A stretch of 64,000 nucleotides of DNA from Gemmatimonadota bacterium (GTDB lineage Bacteria; Gemmatimonadota; Gemmatimonadetes; Gemmatimonadales; Gemmatimonadaceae): positions 1-64,000 of the forward strand of contig JARIFA010000002.1 in NCBI GenBank assembly GCA_031127075.1. The letters run 5' to 3'. Below the pieces are notes generated by a model, which was not told where the DNA came from, made no database searches, and worked only from the letters and a program-made list of their open reading frames with translations. Position numbers and translations under genes: made by a program. Of the stretch, positions 11,191-19,279 are shown one piece after another (position 1 is the stretch's first letter; every line of letters starts with the position of its first letter).

Positions 11191-11897
11191 GCGAACATCC
11201 CCCCGAGGCCCGAGTAGAACGTCCACAGACGACGGTGGCCTGCCGCGTCGATGAGCGTCGCCGGGTCGCGGTCGACGCTGCCGATCCATACCCCACCCGC
11301 CGGTTTGCGTCGCGCAGCGCGTCGGTCGCGGAAGAGCAGTTGCTGCGGGTACCGCGCGGTGGGGCCGAGGTACGCGTCCCGATTAGCGTCGTGCAGGACC
11401 ACCACGCCGCCCGGGGCGAGGAGCCCGAGCGCCCGCGTGAGGGCGGCCGCGCGCGCGCGGCCATCGATGAAGATGAAGTCGTAGGGCGCGCCCGCGTCGG
11501 CCGCCTCGAGGTACCGCGCGAACGAGACCGCGTCCCCGTCCCCGTCGAACGTCCGGTCGTCCGGTGGGACCTGACGCACCGTGGTCCCGGGACGCGTGAC
11601 CATCCCGGCGAGGGTGCGCGCCCACCCGGCATCGTGTTCGATCGCCGTCCAGGTCGCATCGGCCGGCAGCAACGCGGGGAACTGTACCGTGCTCAACCCG
11701 CCGCCCCACTCCAGACACCGCCGCGGCTGCAGCGCCGTCAGGAGATCGCGGAGCAGGTCCTCCTCCGCCGGCCGCATCCAGGGCGTGTCGCGATAGGTGC
11801 GCAGCCGGCGGACGAGCCGGGTGCGGTTCCGACGCACCACCTGCTGCAGGAGCGTCGGAAGGAACGGACGGGAGACGACGTGCGACACGAGGTTCAC
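11187..11897 (-). CDS. class I SAM-dependent methyltransferase-like protein
   Basis: Predicted 236-aa Rossmann-fold methyltransferase. Motif I is atypical but recognisable (CLEWGGGLSTVQF), followed by an acidic residue in AIEHDAGWA, DFIFIDGRAR as the motif II/III strand and GGVVVLHDANR. This pattern fits the Methyltransf_24-like group often found among polysaccharide or glycan-modification genes. Substrate unknown. It sits between a family 2 glycosyltransferase and a secreted PPC protein with 4-base overlaps on both sides, which suggests joint synthesis or modification of a surface glycan or glycoprotein. Confidence 0.7.
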   Translation of the reverse strand: MNLVSHVVSRPFLPTLLQQVVRRNRTRLVRRLRTYRDTPWMRPAEEDLLRDLLTALQPRRCLEWGGGLSTVQFPALLPADATWTAIEHDAGWARTLAGMVTRPGTTVRQVPPDDRTFDGDGDAVSFARYLEAADAGAPYDFIFIDGRARAAALTRALGLLAPGGVVVLHDANRDAYLGPTARYPQQLLFRDRRAARRKPAGGVWIGSVDRDPATLIDAAGHRRLWTFYSGLGGMFA

Positions 11898-12739
11898 TCC
11901 GGCGGTGCGCTGGCGCCCGCGGTGACGAGATGACGGTCCAGCCCCGTCGGCGTCCGGGCGAGGCGCTTGGCGGCGACCTCGTCCCGGATGGCGCGGTTCC
12001 GCGCGATCGCCTCAGGGCGCTTGTAGCCGCGGCCGTGGTCGAGATGCACCACCAGCGCCCGGTGACGGACCTGATGGCCCCGCACGCCCGCGTGTGCGAG
12101 CCGCTCACCGAGTTCCCGGTCGAGGCCACCCCACTCGAGGCGCTCGTCGAATCCGTTCACGCGAATCAGGTCGTCCCGCCACGCCGAGCTGTTGTGCCCG
12201 TTGAACGTCGCGCCCGTCGGGGTGAGGCGATCGAGCCATGCCGAGACGCGCGGGCCCCAGGCGAGCCGCTGGAGACGGCGCGACCAGGGCGTCCCGTGCG
12301 CGCGGAGCCAGGCGGGGTCGGTCGCGTGGCCGGCACGGATGTCCTCGGGCGTGATCGCCTGGCTCGTCGCCATCGGGAGCTTCAGGTACCCCCCCGACAG
12401 GAACCGGCCGGGCCGCGCCTCGGCCACATGGACCGCGAGCAGGTCGGCGCGGGGGATGCAATCGCCGTCGGTGAAGACGCAGTAGGGATGCGCGGCCCTC
12501 GCGATGGCCGCATTCAGAATCGTGCACTTCCGGAACCCCTGCTTCGGGTGCCAGACGTGCTGCAGCGGGAACGCCAGCTGCGGGCGGAGCGCGTCGAGGC
12601 GCTCGCGCGTCCGCTCGTCGGAGCCGTCGTCGGCCACGAGGACCTCGAACGCCCGATGGGTCTGGGCCGCGTAGCCCCAGAGCACCTTCTCGAGCCAGTC
12701 GGGGCTGTTATACGTCGTGATGATGACGGACAGGTGCAT
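11894..12739 (-). CDS. family 2 glycosyltransferase
   Basis: Cytoplasmic GT-A glycosyltransferase of 281 aa. It opens with the canonical SVIITTYNSPDWLEKVL, then VLVADDGSDERT, and has a DxD-type nucleotide-sugar/metal site in FTDGDCIPR. The C-terminal part (FNGHNSSAWRDDLIRVNGFDE, then WGGLDRELGERL) matches the galactosyltransferase-like extension of chondroitin/N-glycan type GT2 enzymes. First gene of a three-gene operon with a methyltransferase and a PPC-domain protein. It is divergent from the ROK kinase, with 60 bases between the two start codons. Confidence 0.85.
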   Translation of the reverse strand: MHLSVIITTYNSPDWLEKVLWGYAAQTHRAFEVLVADDGSDERTRERLDALRPQLAFPLQHVWHPKQGFRKCTILNAAIARAAHPYCVFTDGDCIPRADLLAVHVAEARPGRFLSGGYLKLPMATSQAITPEDIRAGHATDPAWLRAHGTPWSRRLQRLAWGPRVSAWLDRLTPTGATFNGHNSSAWRDDLIRVNGFDERLEWGGLDRELGERLAHAGVRGHQVRHRALVVHLDHGRGYKRPEAIARNRAIRDEVAAKRLARTPTGLDRHLVTAGASAPPE

Positions 12740-12790
12740 CAGGGCGCGTTACCTTTCAGGGTCCGTGACGACTGCGGACGTACCCAAGGA
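12727..12790 (+). promoter_or_regulatory. promoter and RBS of the ROK kinase to nfo operon
   Basis: CGGACA (12727-12732), a 17-base spacer and TACCTT (12750-12755) form a plausible promoter that overlaps the start of the divergent glycosyltransferase gene. A Shine-Dalgarno-like AAGGA (12786-12790) stands nine bases before the ATG at 12800, which supports that start. This is the only obvious promoter before the ten-gene run ending at 21575. Confidence 0.45.
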
Positions 12791-12799
12791 TAGCCGGCG

Positions 12800-13828
12800 A
12801 TGGAGGCCGGCGACACGGCGACGGCGGAGGCACCGGTGGGCGAGCGAGCGCGATACATCCTCGGCGTAGACCTCGGGGGGACGAACATCGTCGTGGGCGC
12901 GATGCGCGCCGACGGGGCCACACAGCACGCGATGCACTCGGTGCCGACGCGCGCCGAGCTCGGCGCCGACGCGGTCGTGGCGCGTATCGCCGAGGCGCTC
13001 GAGCGCAGCATCGCCGAGACCTGTGCCGCCACCGGGGCCACCCGCGCCGACTTCCTCGGCGTCGGCATCGGGTCGCCGGGCCCGCTCGACCGAAAGACGG
13101 GCCTCGTGATCTTCACGCCCAACCTCGGCTGGCGTGACTTCCCCCTCCGCGACCGGGTGAGCGCCGCGGTCGGGCTCCCCGCCACACTCGACAACGACGC
13201 CAACTGCGCGACCTTCGGCGAGTGGTGGATCGGCGCCGCCAAGGGCGCGCGGCACGTGATAGGGCTGACCATCGGCACCGGGATCGGCGGGGGCATCATC
13301 CTCGACGGGACGTTGTTCCATGGCGCGAGCGACGTCGCCGGCGAGCTGGGCCACATCACCATCGATTCGACCGGCCGGCGCTGCGGGTGCGGCAACTATG
13401 GCTGTCTCGAGGCGTACGCCTCCGGCCCCGCCATCGCGGAGCGCGCCCGTGAGGCGCTCGCGGGCGGGGAGCCCTCGATCCTCCCCGAGCTCGTCGCGGG
13501 CGACCTGTCGCGGATTACCGCCGCCACCGTCTACGACGCCGCGCACCGTGGCGACGAGGTGGCGGGGCACGTGGTGCGTGACACGGCGAAGTTCCTTGGC
13601 ATCGGCGTCGCCAACTTCCTGAACATCTTCAACCCCGAGGTCGTCGTGCTCGCCGGCGGGGTGACGCAGGCCGGGGACGCGCTCTTCGAGCCGCTCCGTG
13701 CGGAGGTGCGTCGGCGCGCCTTCGCCCCGGCGGTCGAGGCCTGCCGCATCGTGCCCGGCATCCTCGACGGTAACGCCGGCGTGATCGGCGCGATCGCGAC
13801 CTTCGCCCAGCAGCACGGGCTCGCGTGA
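12800..13828 (+). CDS. ROK family sugar kinase (glucokinase-like)
   Basis: Cytoplasmic ATP-dependent sugar kinase of 342 aa. The phosphate-binding VDLGGTNIVVG lies near residue 20. The catalytic region has LDNDANCATFGEWW, GTGIGGGIIL and ELGHITI, then the ROK zinc motif CGCGNYGCLE. This spacing is typical of glucokinase or N-acetylmannosamine/allose kinase members; the sequence alone does not fix the sugar. The stop overlaps the GTG of a PfkB kinase by four bases, so two different sugar kinases are made together at the head of the long operon. Confidence 0.9.
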   Translation: MEAGDTATAEAPVGERARYILGVDLGGTNIVVGAMRADGATQHAMHSVPTRAELGADAVVARIAEALERSIAETCAATGATRADFLGVGIGSPGPLDRKTGLVIFTPNLGWRDFPLRDRVSAAVGLPATLDNDANCATFGEWWIGAAKGARHVIGLTIGTGIGGGIILDGTLFHGASDVAGELGHITIDSTGRRCGCGNYGCLEAYASGPAIAERAREALAGGEPSILPELVAGDLSRITAATVYDAAHRGDEVAGHVVRDTAKFLGIGVANFLNIFNPEVVVLAGGVTQAGDALFEPLRAEVRRRAFAPAVEACRIVPGILDGNAGVIGAIATFAQQHGLA

Positions 13829-14811
13829 CGGGCGGGGCGCGACGCCCGAAGCGGTTGGGCGTCATCGGCAACTTCGTCTGGGATGTGATCCAGGGCCGGG
13901 ACGTGCGCACCGCGCCCATCTCGGAGTGGGGGGGCATCACCTACGCCTTGAGCGCGCTCGACGCGGCGCTCCCCGACGACTGGGAAATCGTCCCGCTCGC
14001 GAAGGTGGGCCGTGACCTCGCGGCCGAGGCGCGGCGATTCCTCGGGGGCCTCCGGCACATCGCCGCGGACGCCGCGCCGATCGCGGTCGACGCGCCGAAC
14101 AACCGCGTCGAGCTCATCTATTACTCCGATGAGCGCCGCACCGAGCGGGTGACGGGGGGCGTCCCCCCGTGGACGTGGGCCGGGCTGCAGCCGTTGCTGC
14201 GCGACCTCGACGCGCTGCACATCAACCTGATCAGCGGCACCGAGCTCGACCTTCCGACGGCGCAGCTCGTCCGCCAGCACTTCGCGGGGCCGATCTACTG
14301 CGACCTGCACTCGCTGGTGCTCGCGCGGGCAGCGGACGGCGGGCTGACGTATCGGCCGTTGCCGGAGGTGGCGGCGTGGTGCGCCTGCGTCGACATCCTG
14401 CAGGTCAACGAGGATGAGCTCGCGATGCTCGCGCCCGACGGGCTCGCACTGGCCGCCACCGCGATGGCGGCCGGCGTGCGGAACCTCGTGGTGACGCTCG
14501 GGAAACGCGGCGTGGTGTACTTCGCCGATCCCGGCTTCACGCGGCTCGCCGACCTCGCGGCGCCGGCACGCCCGGGGGCCGGCCCGCTCCGGACCGCGCT
14601 CGTGCCGGCGACGCCGCTCCGCGGGTCCGGCCCCGGGGACCCGACCGGCTGCGGCGATGTCTGGGGCGCGACCTATTTCTCGCGCCTCCTCGCGGGTGAT
14701 ATCTTGCCCGAGGCGCTGCGACGGGCCTGCGACGCCGCCGCGCGGAACGTCGAACACCGGGGCGCCACCGGGCTGGCCCACCACCTGCGGGGAGAACTGC
14801 ACGCGCCGTGA
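13825..14811 (+). CDS. PfkB family carbohydrate kinase
   Basis: Ribokinase-fold kinase of 328 aa. The C-terminal PfkB signature is clear (GSGPGDPTGCGDVW), with the catalytic-base Asp in GCGD and the anion hole. The N-terminal substrate region includes VIGNFVWDVI and SEWGGITYALSAL. NEDELAML and LVVTLGKRGVVYF are the usual nucleotide-side elements. Substrate unknown (sugar, nucleoside or similar). Translationally coupled on both sides by GTGA overlaps, downstream to a STAS/GHKL regulator, which is an unusual partner for a sugar kinase. Confidence 0.85.
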   Translation: MTGGARRPKRLGVIGNFVWDVIQGRDVRTAPISEWGGITYALSALDAALPDDWEIVPLAKVGRDLAAEARRFLGGLRHIAADAAPIAVDAPNNRVELIYYSDERRTERVTGGVPPWTWAGLQPLLRDLDALHINLISGTELDLPTAQLVRQHFAGPIYCDLHSLVLARAADGGLTYRPLPEVAAWCACVDILQVNEDELAMLAPDGLALAATAMAAGVRNLVVTLGKRGVVYFADPGFTRLADLAAPARPGAGPLRTALVPATPLRGSGPGDPTGCGDVWGATYFSRLLAGDILPEALRRACDAAARNVEHRGATGLAHHLRGELHAP

Positions 14812-15698
14812 CCGCCGTCATCACCGTCCCCGCGTCCCTCGACGAACCGCAGTTCGAGCAGGTCATCGACCAGCTCGCCGCCGTGCCGGCCGACGCGAAG
14901 CTCCTCGTCGATGCGCGGCACTGCCGCTTCGCGACCCCGTACGGGCTGACCGGGCTCCTCTGCCTGGCGCAGGCGCGCGCGGCGCGCCCCGATTTCGTCC
15001 CGCCCGACGATGACGACGTCCGCAGCTACTGGGCGCGCTCGCAGTTCTTCACGCACGCCGACGGGCTCTACACCCTGCTGGGCAACGTCCCGCGGCGGCA
15101 GGGCGGCAACTCCGACGTGCTGCTCGAGGTGACGCCGGTCCGCGACTCCGCGGATGTGCAGACGGTGGTGGCGCGCATCCAGGAGCAGGCGGCGCACATC
15201 CTCACGCGCACGCTCGACCTCGAACCGCGCGCGACGATGCTCTTCTCGATGACCCTCTCCGAGGCGGCGTCGAACGTGATCGAGCACGCGGGCGGCGGCG
15301 GGTGGGTGATGGTGCAGCGCTACGACTGGTCGAAGCGGCGCGTCGGGCGTGAGGTGGTGCAGATCTCCGTCGCGGATGCGGGGATGGGCTTCCGGCGCTC
15401 GCTCGAAGGGAGCCGCGCGCGCGCCGTCGCCGACCGCTGGGACGATGCGGTCGCCCTCGAGACCGGCGTCGTGCAGGGGATCAGCCGCTTCGGCGACCCG
15501 GGCCGCGGCCAAGGGTTCAAGGGGATCCGCGGCTACGCGAGCAAGGTCGACGGCAAGCTCACCGTGCGCAGCGGCACCGCGCGCATCGCGCCGATCATCC
15601 CGCCGTGGGACGACGACCGCGCCCTCCGATCGGGGCTTACCCCCTTCCCCGGTGCGCAGATGAACCTCGTGATCCCGCGCCGGCTCGCCGCGCCGTGA
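14808..15698 (+). CDS. STAS-like plus GHKL ATPase regulator
   Basis: Protein of 296 aa that looks like a fused anti-sigma-type switch. The N-terminal ~100 residues (KLLVDARHCRFATPYGLTGLL) read as a STAS-like fold. From about residue 125 there is a histidine-kinase-like ATPase domain with an N box (SEAASNVIEHAGG), a G1-type VADAGMGF and a G2-like GQGFKGI segment. No His phosphoacceptor or transmembrane region is present, so it would be a cytoplasmic serine kinase or ATP-dependent switch of the RsbW/SpoIIAB kind. The next gene encodes a DUF4325/STAS-like protein, a natural partner. GTG start, four-base overlaps with both neighbours. Confidence 0.7.
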   Translation: MTAVITVPASLDEPQFEQVIDQLAAVPADAKLLVDARHCRFATPYGLTGLLCLAQARAARPDFVPPDDDDVRSYWARSQFFTHADGLYTLLGNVPRRQGGNSDVLLEVTPVRDSADVQTVVARIQEQAAHILTRTLDLEPRATMLFSMTLSEAASNVIEHAGGGGWVMVQRYDWSKRRVGREVVQISVADAGMGFRRSLEGSRARAVADRWDDAVALETGVVQGISRFGDPGRGQGFKGIRGYASKVDGKLTVRSGTARIAPIIPPWDDDRALRSGLTPFPGAQMNLVIPRRLAAP

Positions 15699-16246
15699 CG
15701 ACCGTCGATCTCGCCTCCGCCCTCGCCGCCTCCGCCGGCGCGCCGCAGCCCCATCTCGTGACGCGCCCCGTCGGCGCGGCGATCCGGGTGCTCGTCGAGC
15801 GCCAGCTCGATGCGCTCGCCGCGGGGACCGTCGCGGTGCTCGACTTCTCCGGGATCGGCGTCCTCGACCGCTCGTGCGCCGACGAGTTCGTCGCGAAGCT
15901 GATGCTCCCGCGCGAGGGACCGGCGCCCACGCGCGAGGGCTACGTGATGCTGCGGGGGCTGCACGACGGGCACCTCGACGCGATCGAGGCGGTGCTCGAG
16001 ACCCATGGCCTCGCCCTCGTGGTCCAGCTCCCCGATGGCGCGACGCGTCTCGTCGGCGCCGTCAGCGCGACGGAACGGCGGCTCTGGGAGCAGGTGATGG
16101 TAGGCGCCGCGGCCATCGAGGAGCTCGCCGCCGCCGTCGGCTTGGCGGCCGAGGAGGTCCACGCGCAGCTCGAGGCGCTCGTGAGCCGCCGCCTGCTCCG
16201 GCGCGCGGGCGGCGGGGTCGCGCCACTCGGGGCACACGCCGCCTGA
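15695..16246 (+). CDS. DUF4325/STAS-like protein with C-terminal winged-helix-like region
   Basis: Protein of 183 aa starting at GTG 15695 (GTGA overlap with the upstream stop); the earlier track start lies in the previous gene. VAVLDFSGIGVLDRSCADEFVA is the hallmark strand-helix of DUF4325, a STAS-like fold in which the Ser can be a phosphorylation site. The last ~65 residues (LWEQVMVGAAAIEELAAAVG, then VHAQLEALVSRRLL) read as a helix-turn-helix or winged-helix segment. It may be the substrate or antagonist of the GHKL ATPase encoded before it, with output through DNA binding or a further partner. Function is inference. Confidence 0.65.
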   Translation: MTTVDLASALAASAGAPQPHLVTRPVGAAIRVLVERQLDALAAGTVAVLDFSGIGVLDRSCADEFVAKLMLPREGPAPTREGYVMLRGLHDGHLDAIEAVLETHGLALVVQLPDGATRLVGAVSATERRLWEQVMVGAAAIEELAAAVGLAAEEVHAQLEALVSRRLLRRAGGGVAPLGAHAA

Positions 16247-16551
16247 TGGCCCGCGACTTCGCCCCGCTCCTCGTCGTCGGCTTCGTCGGCACCCGCCGCG
16301 GCGACGCCGACCGCGGCCCGCTCATCCGGATCCGCCCCGACGACGCCGCCGCGCGCCTCATCGCCGAGGGCGACCTCGTCTGGATCTACGGGCCGCGACG
16401 CCACGAGCTCGCGCCGGTCGTCCTCGACGAGACGCTCCCGCGCGGCGGCGTGGTGCTGCGCGATATCGCGGGGATCGCCATCTCGGAGATCGTCCGGCTC
16501 GTGACGCGCGATGCGGCGCAGCGCCCGGTCCTCACCTCCCGCCTCACCTGA
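16246..16551 (+). CDS. small double-psi-barrel-like protein
   Basis: Protein of 101 aa; its ATG overlaps the previous stop by one base (TGATG). The stretch IRIRPDDAAARLIAEGDLVW and the later VVLDETLPRGGVVLRDIAG resemble the aspartate-decarboxylase-like / molybdopterin-dinucleotide-binding barrel (HPDDAA..G..DGD..V..R), but no enzyme domain accompanies it. I know of no assigned function for such a stand-alone protein. By position it is the third member of the STAS/GHKL and DUF4325 cassette and precedes the PLP enzyme by six bases. Confidence 0.55.
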   Translation: MARDFAPLLVVGFVGTRRGDADRGPLIRIRPDDAAARLIAEGDLVWIYGPRRHELAPVVLDETLPRGGVVLRDIAGIAISEIVRLVTRDAAQRPVLTSRLT

Positions 16552-16557
16552 CACGCG

Positions 16558-17727
16558 ATGCCTGCGCGCGCCCCCCGTCGTCCCCTCGCCAGCGCCACCC
16601 TCGCCCTGCACGGCGCGCGCGGCGCCCATCGTGCCGGCGACCCGGTCGTCGAACCGCTCGTCCAGTCCGTGATGCATCGGCAGCCCGTCGGCACCACCGA
16701 GGGGCTCCTCTACACGCGGTATGGCAACACCCCGACCGCGGAGCGCGTGCAACGGCGCCTCGCGCTCCTCGAGGGTGCCGAGCGCGCGCTGCTCCTCTCG
16801 AGCGGGATGGGCGCGACCGCCTGCGCGCTCACGGCCCTCGTCGGCCCCGGCGACCATCTGCTCACCTCCTGCTACATCTACGGCGGGACGCACCGGCTCT
16901 TCTTCGAGGAGCTCCCGGCGATGGGGGTGACGATCACCACCTTCGATCCCTTCGTCCCGGGCGCGCTCGCGGCCGCCCTGCGCCCCGAGACCCGCGCCGT
17001 CTTCGTCGAATCGCCGGTGAACCCGACGACGCGCGTGCTCGACCTCGCCCCGATCGCGCGCCTCACGCGCCGCCGCGGGATCACGCTCGTCGTGGATTCG
17101 ACCTTCGCGAGCCCGATCAACTTCCGCGCCCTCGAGCACGGCGCCGACGTCGTCATCGAGTCGGCGACGAAGTTCCTCAACGGGCACCACGACGTGCTCA
17201 TGGGGATGGTGGCGGGGTCGGCGGCGTACATCGAGCGCGTGCTCCAGAAGGAGATGCTCTGGGGACAGACCCCGGACCCCTTCGCCGTCTGGCTCCTCGA
17301 GCGCGGACTCAAGACCCTCGGCATCCGCGTGGAGCGTGCGAACCAGAACGCCCTGGCGATCGCGCGGTGGGCCGAACGGCAGCGCGCCGTGCGACGCGTG
17401 CACTACCCCGGGCTCCGCTCCCACCCGGACCACCGCGTCGCGCGCCGGACGCTGGACGGCTTCGGCGGGATGCTCGCGCTGGAACTCGCCGGCGGCGCCC
17501 GGGCCGCGACGCGCGCCCTGCGGCGCTTCGAGGTGATCACGCACGCCACGAGCCTCGGCGGGGTCGAGTCCCTCGTCTGCGAGCCGCGCTTCACCTCGCA
17601 CGCCAAGATGACGTCACGCGAGCGCGCCCGCCTCGGCATCCCCGACGGCTTCCTCCGTTTCAGCATCGGCGTCGAGGCCATCGACGACCTCCTCGCCGAC
17701 CTCGCCCAGGCCATCGGTCCCGCATGA
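16558..17727 (+). CDS. Cys/Met metabolism PLP-dependent enzyme
   Basis: Trans-sulfuration family enzyme of 389 aa (cystathionine gamma-synthase/lyase or methionine gamma-lyase type), cytoplasmic and normally tetrameric. YTRYGNTPTAERVQRRLALLEG, SSGMGATA, the PLP-phosphate and ring contacts (VVDSTFASPINF) and the Schiff-base lysine in SATKFLNGHHDV are all present, as is THATSLGGVESL near the C-terminus. Sequence alone does not separate the synthase from the lyases. It is inside the long operon, 6 bases after the barrel protein and overlapping ftsE by four bases. Confidence 0.88.
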   Translation: MPARAPRRPLASATLALHGARGAHRAGDPVVEPLVQSVMHRQPVGTTEGLLYTRYGNTPTAERVQRRLALLEGAERALLLSSGMGATACALTALVGPGDHLLTSCYIYGGTHRLFFEELPAMGVTITTFDPFVPGALAAALRPETRAVFVESPVNPTTRVLDLAPIARLTRRRGITLVVDSTFASPINFRALEHGADVVIESATKFLNGHHDVLMGMVAGSAAYIERVLQKEMLWGQTPDPFAVWLLERGLKTLGIRVERANQNALAIARWAERQRAVRRVHYPGLRSHPDHRVARRTLDGFGGMLALELAGGARAATRALRRFEVITHATSLGGVESLVCEPRFTSHAKMTSRERARLGIPDGFLRFSIGVEAIDDLLADLAQAIGPA

Positions 17728-18431
17728 TCCGCTTCACCCGCGTCGCCAAGACCTACGCCAGCGGCCTCCCCGCCATCGAGGACGTCTCCTTCCACCTCAC
17801 CCGCGGCGAGTTCGCCTTCCTCACCGGGCCCTCGGGCGCCGGCAAGAGCACCGTGCTCAAGCTCTGCTACGTCGAAGAGCGGCCGAGCGGCGGCGAGGTC
17901 CGCCTCCTCGGGCAGAGCAGCGTGCTGCTCACGGCGCGGAAGATCCCCACGCTGCGCCGTCGGCTCGGCATCGTCTTCCAGGACTTCCGCCTCCTCCCCG
18001 ACCGGACCGCGGCGGAGAACGTCGCGTTCGCGCTCGAGGTCACCGGGGCATCCGCGGCGACGATCGGGCCGAAGGTCCTCCGCGTGCTCGACAAGGTCGG
18101 ATTGAAGGCGAAGGCCGACTCCCGCCCGCACGAGCTCTCGGGCGGCGAGCAGCAGCGCGTCGCGATCGCGCGCGCGCTGGTCAACGACCCGCTCCTCATC
18201 CTCGCGGACGAACCCACCGGCAACCTCGACGAGCGCTCGACCCGCGGCGTCTTCGACCTGCTGCAGCAGATCAACGCCGGCGGGACGACCGTCCTGATGG
18301 CGACGCACGACCTGCAGCTCGTGCGCGCGTCGGGGCTCCGCACGCTCGAGATGCAACGCGGGCGACTCGTCTTCGACTCGGGGGCGGGCCGCGCGGGCAC
18401 GCCGGCCGCCGGGACCGAGGAGCTCGCATGA
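17724..18431 (+). CDS. ftsE: cell division ATP-binding protein FtsE
   Basis: ABC ATPase of 235 aa that with FtsX forms the septal complex controlling cell-wall hydrolases. Walker [10 protein letters not shown] near residue 40, the Q-loop in FQDFRLLPD, signature LSGGEQQR and Walker [14 protein letters not shown] are present; [16 protein letters not shown] is typical of FtsE. The start [11 protein letters not shown] overlaps the preceding stop by four bases. ftsX follows with ATGA overlap. Confidence 0.95.
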   Translation: MIRFTRVAKTYASGLPAIEDVSFHLTRGEFAFLTGPSGAGKSTVLKLCYVEERPSGGEVRLLGQSSVLLTARKIPTLRRRLGIVFQDFRLLPDRTAAENVAFALEVTGASAATIGPKVLRVLDKVGLKAKADSRPHELSGGEQQRVAIARALVNDPLLILADEPTGNLDERSTRGVFDLLQQINAGGTTVLMATHDLQLVRASGLRTLEMQRGRLVFDSGAGRAGTPAAGTEELA

Positions 18432-19279
18432 ACCTCGCCGTGCGGGAAGGCCTCCTCTCGTTCCGCCGCGCGCCCACGCTCAGCGCGCTCAGCGTCACCA
18501 CCATCGCGTTCTCCCTCTTCGCGTTCGGACTCTTCGGCCTCGTCGCACTGAACCTGCGGCAGGCGCTCGACCAGGTGGGGGACCGCGTCGAGATCCGCGG
18601 CTTCATCGCCGACGGCACCGCCCCGGAGGCGATGAGCGTCGCCGTCGAGGACATCCAGCAGTTCCCGGAGGTCGCGGGGGTCACCCTCGTGACGCAGGCG
18701 CAAGCGCTCGAGCGGGCCCGACGCGAACTCGGGGAGTTCGAGGACGTGTTCGAGCCGGGGCTCCTGCCCGCCTCGATCGAGGTGCGACTCGGCGAAGGAG
18801 CGCGCTCCCCGGCCGCGGTACGCGCGGTCGCCACGCGCCTCGCGGCCTACGACTTCATCGACGATATCCGGTATGGCGAAGAATGGGTCGCGAAGCTCTA
18901 CCGCCTCCGCACCATCGCCACCGCCGTCGGTCTGGCGCTCGGGCTCACCTTCGCGCTCGTCTCGATGATCATCATCGGATCGACGATCCGGATGGCGGTG
19001 CTCGCCCGCGCGAAGGAGATCCAGATCATGCGGCTCGTCGGGGCGACCGACGGCTTCATCCGCGCCCCCTTCCTGATCGAGGGGGGGGTGAAGGGCCTGC
19101 TGGGCGGCGTGGTCGCCCTCGCGCTCACCGGTGCCACCTATCTCGCTATCGGCCGCTTCGTCGTGCAGGCGGCCTTCTTCGGCCCGCTGCTGGCCATCGC
19201 GGGCATCCTCGCCGGCGGGGCCCTCGGCGTGCTCGCGAGCGCCATCGCGGTGGGCCGCCACCTGCGCGAGGTCCGATGA
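18428..19279 (+). CDS. ftsX: cell division permease FtsX
   Basis: Membrane partner of FtsE, 283 aa. Four transmembrane segments are visible: near residue 20-45 ([18 protein letters not shown]), 165-185 ([17 protein letters not shown]), 215-235 and 245-275. A periplasmic loop of ~110 residues lies between the first two and carries the usual extracytoplasmic domain ([18 protein letters not shown]). The [18 protein letters not shown] cytoplasmic coupling helix is characteristic. ATGA overlaps join it to ftsE and to the EnvC-like gene, so all three parts of the hydrolase-activating machine are co-expressed. Confidence 0.95.
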   Translation: MNLAVREGLLSFRRAPTLSALSVTTIAFSLFAFGLFGLVALNLRQALDQVGDRVEIRGFIADGTAPEAMSVAVEDIQQFPEVAGVTLVTQAQALERARRELGEFEDVFEPGLLPASIEVRLGEGARSPAAVRAVATRLAAYDFIDDIRYGEEWVAKLYRLRTIATAVGLALGLTFALVSMIIIGSTIRMAVLARAKEIQIMRLVGATDGFIRAPFLIEGGVKGLLGGVVALALTGATYLAIGRFVVQAAFFGPLLAIAGILAGGALGVLASAIAVGRHLREVR

